Shown here: positions 55,666-64,000 of the stretch, piece after piece | Layout: each line of letters begins with the position of its first letter | How positions within the stretch are numbered: position 1 is the first letter of the stretch | NCBI GenBank assembly: GCA_003254905.1 | Contig: QANU01030108.1 | Location: forward strand, 89,393-153,392 | Source: Nissolia schottii | Taxonomy: Eukaryota > Streptophyta > Magnoliopsida > Fabales > Fabaceae | DNA: 64,000 bases | Direction: 5' to 3' | The notes under the pieces: generated by a model | Told to the model about the DNA's origin: nothing | Databases searched by the model: none | The model's input: only the letters and a program-made list of their open reading frames with translations | Position numbers and translations under genes: made by a program

Positions 55666-55799
55666 TCACCGTCAATCCCCAACCATCCACAGGGACCAAA
55701 ATCAAACTTCCAAATTTTTCAGAGACTAAAACTTGTAATGAGGGACTAAAACCAAACTTTTTCATATTACATGGACTAAAAACTTAATTAACCCTTAAT

Positions 55800-56480
55800 A
55801 TTTTATCTAAACACTTACTAACAATTGTTTATTCATTTGTAGTGTATCTACAAATTCAACCACAAAAGGTCGCAGAAGAAAATATTGAAAAAGAGCTCCT
55901 ATGTTATGTATTTGTGTTTTGTTGTGTATTTGTGACTTTGTGTCTTTGTGTTTAAAGATTTTATGGATTTTGTTGTTTACGGTTTATGGATTACTATGGA
56001 TGGGTTTGTGCTGTATTTTTACTACGGATTATTATGAGTTTGTGCTTATTAGGGATTATTATGGATTTGTGCTTATTGACTTTATGTTATTCATTGACAA
56101 TTACATTAATATTACTTTTAATTTTGAATTGTTAAAATATGGTTGTTTTAAATTTAAAAAAATAGATTTTTTAATTTAAAAAATAGTTGTTTATTTTTTT
56201 AAAAAATAATAACTTTTTTCATATTAAAAAATGAATTTTTTAACAAGATATTGAATTTTTTTAAAAAAAATTAGTTAAAAAAAAAAAAAGAGGACGGATC
56301 ACCCGCCAACTCTCCTAAGTCCTAACCCAATCTAACTCAAGTGAGTGATAGATCTGATGGGTACCCGTAAAAAATGATAATTTTACCCGCCTCGACTCAC
56401 CCGCTAATAGATGGGTCGGATCGGTGACATGGCGGTCCGAACCGACCCGACCCATGTTCACGTATACTGCAAGGGAATGC
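55800..56480. other. Intergenic; short TATGGATTTGTG repeats
   Basis: Tandem GGATTATTATGGATTTGTGC-like units lie near 56020-56070. An AT-rich block follows, then a GACCCGACCCATG/ACCCGCC-rich stretch at 56300-56460 that looks like a MITE end. No gene. Confidence 0.4.
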
Positions 56481-56489
56481 GTTCGCTCA

Positions 56490-57519
56490 TTAGCATAGTG
56501 TGTGTTGATTAGCGGCAACACTCTCTTCACCCATTTCCCTGCCTTCGCCGGACACATTACACAGCCCACTCTCTTGAATCAGAGAACCCAACCCAACCCA
56601 CTGAGACGCAAATCAGAATACCCCATCATCCACCATTTGATGCCACTGGTATGCAATGCAAATCACTCCTTTTTAATTCCTCGGTTCTACACACATTTAC
56701 ATGCCTCCTTCGTTTTTCGCTTCGTTGCGGGGGTTGCTGGGAGGGACGGCCACCCTTCAAAACGTCCCCCCCCCCCCACACCTCTCCTTCCTCAATTTCA
56801 AAAACTGTCCCCCTCCCTATATTATATCCCTACAAAAGTTCCTTCGTTTAGGTCTGCCACATTTCGCTCTATTCCGTTTATTTCGATGCTCTTGATTGTT
56901 TCTCTTCTGCCACCCACATGAAATGTTTGGTTTTCTCCCTGCCTGATTTGCATCTCTCGGCTCTTTTTCTTTTTTTTCTTATATATATATATATATTATT
57001 TTGATTAATCGGATTTGTTTTGTGTTGTCGGTTCAATATGGATTTGGTTGTTTGGTCACATTCCTCTATACAGCTCTGCCTGAGAATCTTGACCCACTTT
57101 ATTGTCTTCGAACTTTGAATAAGTGAAAGAACAAAATGAACTACCGGGTTTGATTTTTCCCCCCAGTTTGGGTATTGCTTTAGGGTCCCAATTCAGTTAT
57201 CCACATCCCAAATGGAGCATCTTGGGATGTTGATGGGTTGTCTTTGAAAAGCGTTTCTCGCTATAACCTCCATGTCTTAGTTGCATTGCATGCTGTGTAC
57301 GGTATGCCCTTCTTACGCGTCCCACTTTAAACCCTATCAAGAATATGTTTTATTTGTGAGAAGCAATTATCTTAAAAACTCATGGCCTTGAAATTCCTGT
57401 AACTGGTATCTGTGTGTCAACTATCAACCATGCAGCCGCCTAGTGTTCCGTACAGATTTTGTGATTGTTGTGTAAACCTGCAGGTGTGCTGCTGTGAATG
57501 ATAAAAGTCTGAGCCAATC
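56490..57519 (+). promoter_or_regulatory. 5' leader of the hnRNP gene with probable leader intron
   Basis: A likely non-coding first exon lies near 56490-56650 and ends at CCACTG/GTATGC. The acceptor CTGCAG at 57478-57483 precedes a 36-nt leader to the ATG at 57520. Pyrimidine-rich tracts fill the intron. The exon borders are inferred from splice signals only. Confidence 0.45.
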
Positions 57520-60500
57520 ATGTCGGAAGGTGCAGAAGTCGACGAGCATGTGGACCTTGATGAGGAAAATTATATGGAAGAGATGGAGGATGATCCTGAG
57601 GAACAAATAGATGGCGGCAATGGAGGTGACGGAGGTGGAGGTGGAGGTGGAGATGAGAATGCTGAAGGTAGTGTTGAAGAACCTGAAAATGGAGAGTCAG
57701 CAGCTGAGGCTGGTGTGAAAGATCAATTACCTGAAGCTGAAAGAAGTGACACTGCTGCGGAATTTGTAGAAGATGAGCAGAAGCCATCCTTTGTTAGCGA
57801 AGTAGAGAAGGAGAAGCATGATGAACTTCTTGCCCTTCCTCCGCATGGTGCTGAAGTCTTTATTGGTGGACTTCCTCGGGGCACGCGTGAAGATGATTTA
57901 AGGGAATTGTGCGAGCCAATGGGTGACATTCTTGAGGTTAGAGCCTTGACATATTGCACATACAGCATTAAAATTTCCCCTTTCAGCTGCTGCTGAAAAT
58001 TTGACATCATCAGTAAGAATTTGATTCAGCATTACTTTTCAGGTGCGACTAATGAAAGACAGGGATACGGGAGAAAACAAGGGTTATGCTTTTGTGGCTT
58101 TTAAAACAAAGGAGGTAGCACAAAAGGCCATTGAAGAGATACACAACAAGGAATTTAAGGTATGCTTTCTGAAACTCTTGATTCATTTTGATTAATTCTT
58201 CTTAGAACTTTTCTGTCAAAAATCTTCTTTTTTATTTATAAAAATCATGCATTGTCCCACGAAGTGGGAACAATGATATGGGTAGTGTGATGGTGTAAAC
58301 TATGCCCTAATTTAACCATTAGAATTTGCATCTCTTTTAATTGTTTCACATATAGTTTTTCTTGGTCTACCTCTAGCTATTAGGCTACTCTATATCTGAT
58401 ATATTCTTTTTATTGGGGACTTCTCCACACATGTCCTGAACACCTGAAATGAGATTCTACCATCTTTTCCTCTATAGATGCTACACCAATTTCTTCTCTA
58501 ATGCTATTCATAATCCTATCTTGTTTGGTTTGTCCACTTAGTGATGGTTTTAGAAAGTTTAGGTAATGGGGGCAAGGATAATACATAAGAATAACAAGAA
58601 GTTTCACACAAGTACATTTAGACATCCAAAAATATATTAATCAAGTTGTAAATAATTTGATTAATACATAGAAAATAGAGTAAAGCCCCCCGAATTGCTC
58701 TTTTCTCATTTTCATATTTTGAAAACTTTGTTTATCAAAAAAATATTTTGAATTGTCGTTTCATTATCAACACCATCAAACATCTCCTTTCTGTGTATGT
58801 TACCCAACAATCATTCAATCATGCATCTTCCATATGATTACGGAGTCAATTCTTTATCAATTATGATATGTATAGCAAAATAAAGTTTTTTCAATTGATG
58901 ATGTTGCCAAAGCTAATTGCAAAAACAAACACCAATGGATAAACGATATGCTTTCTCTCCATCAACTTCTGAGAAAGACCATTAATCCCATTTACATTTG
59001 AGAATTGATTATCAAAACTATATAAAATTCCCAAATTTCTAGCATCGTTTTTAGGTGCTACCATTTTCTTTAATGCATTCATTCATAATCCTATCTTTTC
59101 AATATTGAGCTTATTTTCTTGGCCTTTTAGCTCCAACATTTTATACTGTACATCCCATACATTAGTCTTATAGTTGTGTTGTAGATATTTTCCTGAAGCT
59201 TGAGTGGTATTTTTTTTTTTTTTTTCACAAATAAAATCCAATGCACTCTTCTATTTCGTCCATCTAGTTTGAATCTTTTGATTTACATCTCCTTGGATGA
59301 TGAACTCAAGATACATAATGATGTGACTTGTGGTATGGTATCAGTCTCCCGTTTTCATGTCTAAGCTAAGATTTGTGCACCTCTTGCTAAACTTACATTT
59401 TATTTACTTCGTCTTACTTGTCCAAAAACTGCATGTTTCCGAAGCTTGTCTCCACTACTCTAACTTCCAATTTGTTTCCTCTCCCAATTCTCTTATTATG
59501 GCTATGTTATTTGAAAAATACGTGTACCGAGGCACCAACTCTCAAATATGTTCACTAAGAACATCCAAAACTAGGGTAAGAGAAAGGGGATTTAGTGTCG
59601 TCCCTTGGTGCAATTCTATTGTTATAGGAAAATTTTCTTTTGTAGATTATATTTAACTAATTTTAACGTTTTTTCATGACATTAGGGCAAAACATTGAGG
59701 TGTTCACCGTCCGAAACAAAACACAGGTTGTTCATTGGTAATATACCAAGAACTTGGACAGAGGATGAGTTTAGGAAAGTCATTGAGGGTGTTGGTCCAG
59801 GAGTTGAAAACATTGAGCTCATAAAGGTTTGGTCTTGAACTGGTTGAGCTCCAAGCTTACATTAAACTTTTATAAGGCCCACCTTTTTATTACCACTCTA
59901 TTTCTGTTAATTACAGGACCCTCAAAATCCAAGCAGGAATCGTGGGTTTGCTTTTGTTTTGTATTACAATAATGCATGTGCTGATTATTCACGGCAAAAG
60001 ATGTCAAGTGGGAGTTTTAAGTTGGATGACAATACCCCGACTGTCTCATGGGCAGATCCAAAGATCTCACCTGACCATTCTGCTTCGTCACAGGTAGATT
60101 CCTGGAGGGAACTGGAATTCAGATGCTAAAAGTGGTCTAAAATTGTTTTTACCCATCCCGGCATCAAGCATTTGATTGGATGTTTATAGTTGACAATTGT
60201 GGCTTCCCTTTACCAGCATTTTTTCTCTCTCTACGTCTTTTTCCTCTCAGCAGAACCCAACACCATGGGTTTGCACCAGTTCCCTTTTTGCTTTCGATAT
60301 AGAGCTCAGTAACTAAGAAAACCCTGGCTTCCTGTATGAGAAATTTACTGTGATTTATGTGCCATGATTTTTTGAGCTACATTTCCGAACTAAGTTTGAG
60401 AGAATTGAGTTGTTTGTTTAGAAGAACAAAGGAGAGAAATTGGTTCTTTATAATGCGTTGGCCTTCAAACGTGCCATAAAGAATGTGAAAACTTGATTTA

Positions 60501-63156
60501 AACTGTTTTGATAAGCAGATAACATAAAAATGAAGATGAGAAAATGATAGATTATGGGTTTGTAAGCTTGTTTTGAGACTTGAGGAAGGAAAAAGGAATG
60601 GAAGGGAGGGAAAATGGGGGCTATGAGGGTTGGGTTGTGAGGGGTGAACAACCTTGTCCTCCAATCCAAGCCCTTGTGTGGGTGGCTTTAGCTGTAGAGC
60701 CTAGGAGCAAGCAATTTCTGGTGTTTCCCGAATACGCCCTCTCGCTCGAGTTTCTCTTTTCTGGTTGCTGTGTATGGTCTATGTGTGTGTGTTTTATTCC
60801 TTGTTTTTCATGTCTGTTTCCTCTCCTCCATCTTCTCTTATTATCTGATTTTCCTCTTTTTCTCTCCCCTTTCTTATTCCTAGGATGCCATTTGACTTCC
60901 TAGGGGTTTGCTCTTGACATGTCACTTTCAGGGCTGTAGGACAAGGCCCTATGCTGCGTGGGTCCTTGTGCCTGTAGCCTGAACTGGGATATGTCACTCT
61001 CAAACTCTGCCCTAATGCAGATTTCTTACACCATCTTCTTAGTATAAACAAACCCACTTTTTGTCCCTCTTTCCTAGGCTATTGTGAGGGGTTCCTAAAG
61101 TGTATAAAGTCACAAACTCTTGCTGCACCTTTAGCAGGCTGTCAGAAGGCGTCCAGAAGAGCCCCCTGAGACCACAGTCTAAGGGCTGTTGCAAGCTGTC
61201 AATCTCAGTTGTTGCGACGGTGTATCCGTTTGTTTGCTCCCTAAGTTCTAACAGCTGGCCAAAAGGCATTGGAATGGATCCCATGACATCTTTCGGATGT
61301 GGGGCAAGATCCAAAACCCTCCAATCCATAACCTCTCATAGTTCCCTTTCTTGTCACTTTGAGGATAGGCTCAGGGCGTATTTTATTGGTACCACCCTAT
61401 GTCAAACCCTTGCTAACCACACTAGAGACAAGTGTCTATTCTTCTAGCTTAATCTATCATCGGTGATCATCCTTAATCTATGTATTACAAAAGGGTCCAT
61501 ATCAGAAGCTCCCTTGCACATGGAGGATGCTGCCAAGTATTCTTCATGTGCAACACGATGCTAGACCCTTTGCTGAATGGCGTTTCCTGTCACTTGCTGA
61601 ATCTATGTTCTTGGGGGTGGGCCTTTTCGAGCAATTGGGTTTTGGTAATCTTGGGCCGCCTTGCTGACGTGGGCGTGTTTGGTTGCTTCCTTGCTAAAGA
61701 GGCCCAATGAGCCTACTCCACGCTACTCCTTTTTCCTCTCATATCTTCTCTCTCTCTCTTTTTTTTTTTTCCCTTTCCGAATGGGCCCCTATAGGTAAGG
61801 AATTTTTTATTTTTTTAATTTAATTTAATTTTATTTATAACGGGCCCATCTAGGCCACTACAGCTTGGATTGGAGGACAAGGTTGTTCACCCCTCACAAT
61901 CCAACTCTCATAGCCCCCATTTTCCCTTCCTTCCATTCCTTTTTCCTTCCTCAAGTCTCAAAACAAACTTACGAACCCACAATCTCTCATTTTCTCACCT
62001 TCATTTTTATCTTTTAAATCTATTTATCAAAACGTTTTAAATCTAAACTTAGGTCCAGGGTATGTTTTGCTATTCTATGCTGATTGGTTAAGGCCATCTA
62101 ACAGCACTTTTCCTTGATCAAGAAGTAGACAGAACGCAATGGAACTATCTTCAGTCTCTTTAGTTTTCTGGACTATTGTATTGGTGAAATTACAAAGATT
62201 GAAACTTTACCAGAATACTGGTTTTGCTTTAGAAAGGGATTGGTTTTGGTAGCTGTTGAAAGCATCATTGATCTGTTTGACCGGTTTTGATTGACTTATA
62301 ATAAAAATGCCTTTTGTAGTAGAGCATTTTTTTAATAAAACAAAAAAAAACACTTTAAGTTGTATTCAAACACTCCTTAAATTAAAAAAAGTATTTTTTA
62401 ATAAAAAAAAAGTACTTTATTTAAAAAAAAAAAGAAGCTTATGTATTATGTGGTATAAAAAAAAACTTATGTACTTTATGTATAAGGAGCTAAATATTTT
62501 TTTGCTTTCATACCTTTTTTTGTTGGCATTCACAGGTTAAAGCTTTATATGTTAAAAACATACCTGAGAATGTTACTACTGAACAACTGAAGGAAATATT
62601 TGGTCGTCATGGAGAAGTGACAAAAGTGGTCATGCCACCTGGCAAAGCTGGAGGGAAACACGATTTCGGTTTCATTCATTATGCAGAGCGGTCAAGTGCA
62701 TTGAAAGCTGTTAAAGATATAGAGAGATATGAAATTGATGGTACATTTTCTACGTAATATAAATTATAAACCAGTTGTGTCTTCAAGTTTGTTTTCTGTT
62801 TTTCTTTCTACTTTCATGTTTTAGTGAAATTGTATGCTACAAGTGACAATAGGGTGAACCCACTAATGCATAATCTTAGAAAAGTGTCACTGGTCTTATG
62901 TGTCAAAAATGTTGCTCATTGAATATATTCAGTATGTTTACTTGAACATGTTTAATGGATTTGAACTGCAGGCCAATTGCTTGAAGTTGTTCTTGCTAAG
63001 CCTCAAGCCGAGAGAAAACCTGATGGAGGAGGTTATGCCTACAATCCTGGACTTCAACCAAACCATCTTCCACATCCCGGATATGGCGGCTTTTCTGGAA
63101 ACCTTTATGGCTCTTTAGGTGCAGGATATGGTGCTCCAGCTGGTGGTTATCAACAG
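57520..63156 (+). CDS. hnRNP Q/R-like three-RRM protein (LIF2-like), 3' end missing
   Basis: Plus strand, six coding exons seen: 57520-57936, 58043-58159, 59686-59826, 59917-60093, 62536-62740, 62972-63156, with GT-AG borders and a continuous frame for 414 residues. Residues 1-90 are acidic and Gly-rich. RRM1 is about 112-188 (RNP2 VFIGGL, RNP1 NKGYAFVAF), RRM2 about 192-270 (LFIGNI, RGFAFVLY), and RRM3 about 287-360 (LYVKNI, HDFGFIHY). A Gly/Tyr/Pro-rich tail follows (GGYAYNPGLQPNHLPHPGYG). The arrangement matches plant hnRNP R/Q proteins such as LIF2, which binds LHP1 and tunes flowering and defence genes; the orthology is inferred. The intron between exons 4 and 5 (2.4 kb) holds an inverted-repeat element. 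After 63156 a (TA)n tract and an N gap hide the remaining exons, so the protein is partial here. Confidence 0.92.
60487..62052. mobile_element. 1.57-kb element with about 185-bp inverted repeats in hnRNP intron 4
   Basis: The left arm (60487-60677) and the reverse complement of the right arm (61862-62052) share TTTTGATAA, AAAAATGAAG, GTTTTGAGACTTGAGGAAGG, GGGAAAATGGGGGCTATGAG, and AACCTTGTCCTCCAATCCAA, with few changes. The interior is GC-richer and has frames on both strands (61039-61329, 61100-61447, 61480-61710) without recognisable domains. It is probably a non-autonomous MULE or similar element, possibly carrying captured sequence. Confidence 0.75.
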
Positions 63157-63200
63157 GTATTCAGTGGCTTACTACATATAAATACATGCATACATACATG

Positions 63201-63202
<2 letters not shown>

Positions 63203-63260
<58 letters not shown>
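63203..63260. repeat. (TA)n microsatellite in hnRNP intron
   Basis: About 29 TA units starting some 45 bases after the exon 6 donor and just before the assembly gap, which probably caused the gap. Confidence 0.95.
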
Positions 63261-63264
<4 letters not shown>

Positions 63265-63281
63265 TGAATGCTGCTAAATGT

Positions 63282-63658
63282 NNNNNNNNNNNNNNNNNNN
63301 NNNNNNNNNNNNNNNNNNNNNNNNNNNNNNNNNNNNNNNNNNNNNNNNNNNNNNNNNNNNNNNNNNNNNNNNNNNNNNNNNNNNNNNNNNNNNNNNNNNN
63401 NNNNNNNNNNNNNNNNNNNNNNNNNNNNNNNNNNNNNNNNNNNNNNNNNNNNNNNNNNNNNNNNNNNNNNNNNNNNNNNNNNNNNNNNNNNNNNNNNNNN
63501 NNNNNNNNNNNNNNNNNNNNNNNNNNNNNNNNNNNNNNNNNNNNNNNNNNNNNNNNNNNNNNNNNNNNNNNNNNNNNNNNNNNNNNNNNNNNNNNNNNNN
63601 NNNNNNNNNNNNNNNNNNNNNNNNNNNNNNNNNNNNNNNNNNNNNNNNNNNNNNNNNN
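63282..63658. other. Assembly gap of 377 N
   Basis: An unbroken run of N. The repeats on both sides (TA run to the left, 157-bp tandem unit to the right) suggest an unresolved repeat inside the intron. Confidence 0.99.
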
Positions 63659-64000
63659 AATTCAAACCTTTAGAGAAATCACACACAAACTTTTACATGC
63701 TCATGTACAAACTTTTTTAGAAACCACGCACAAACTTTTACATGCTCATGTAAGACACAAACTTTCACTCTTTTATACACAAACTTTTGAAACAGTATAA
63801 ACTTTTAAAACAATAAATTCAAACCTTTAGAGAAATCACACACAAACTTTTACATGCTCATGTACAAACTTTTTTAGAAACCACGCACAAACTTTTACAA
63901 AGTCACATACAAACATTTAACCAGGAATGCACAAATTCTTGCAAGAAGAATACTTTTACTCTATACAAACTCACACATTTAACACTAAAATACAGAAAAA
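63659..64000. repeat. 157-bp tandem repeat rich in ACAAACTTTTACATG
   Basis: TTCAAACCTTTAGAGAAATC and the next 60 or so bases recur at 63661 and 63818, a period of 157. Inside, ACACAAACTTTTACATGCTC is itself repeated. The array touches the gap and may continue into it. Confidence 0.8.

Noticed and set aside
61039..61710. Frames of 76-115 codons inside the intronic element
   Set aside because: They lie on both strands with no domain. Capture of host sequence is possible but cannot be supported from sequence alone.
63150..63800. Long frames across 63.15-63.8 kb
   Set aside because: They run through the N gap and the (TA)n tract and have no meaning.

Overview
The window is nuclear DNA of a flowering plant. 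The evidence is a plastid pyruvate dehydrogenase subunit, an IQ67-domain calmodulin-binding protein, a plant P1 stalk ribosomal protein, GT-AG introns, long AT-rich intergenic DNA, and several families of plant Mutator-like (MULE), Helitron and MITE elements. The element families and AT-rich base composition look most like a eudicot, perhaps a legume. That last step is impression, not proof.

Layout. 1-7.3 kb: a decayed MULE on the minus strand with a MuDR-type transposase followed by a plant mobile domain (PMD) gene. It contains a 1150-bp identical duplication bracketed by single Ns, probably an assembly artefact. 8.1-8.9 kb: a foldback element made from the same MULE's terminal region. 9.3-12.2 kb (minus): plastidic PDH E1-alpha, three exons, intact. 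14.2-19.4 kb: a second MULE with a frameshifted FAR1/FRS-type transposase. 20.6-23.0 kb: MITE, tandem arrays and microsatellite. 23.57 kb: tRNA-Cys(GCA). 24.5-26.3 kb: first of three copies of a long non-coding repeat (others at 31.7-34.4 and 49.9-51.7 kb). 26.6-27.85 kb: Helitron 3' part with about 270-bp internal tandem repeats. 29.2-29.9 kb (minus): 60S acidic ribosomal protein P1. 35.5-37.4 kb: two terminal-inverted-repeat elements. 37.8-38.1 kb (minus): a small MGN-start protein. 41.6-42.3 kb: another inverted-repeat element. 45.5-47.6 kb (plus): IQD gene, five exons. 54.6-55.7 kb: a Pack-MULE-like element carrying a broken SCL32-like GRAS fragment. 57.5 kb to the end (plus): three-RRM hnRNP Q/R (LIF2-like) gene. 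Its fourth coding intron holds a 1.57-kb inverted-repeat element, and the gene runs into a 377-N gap.

The host genes have no shared pathway: plastid acetyl-CoA supply, cytosolic translation, calmodulin/microtubule scaffolding, and nuclear RNA/chromatin regulation. What links the window is transposon activity. Two coding MULEs, several non-autonomous derivatives, gene capture and a Helitron are packed between ordinary genes. The points most worth checking are the Pack-MULE with captured GRAS sequence, the three-copy repeat whose 3' hairpin shows compensatory changes, and the MULE/foldback pair that share a terminus.
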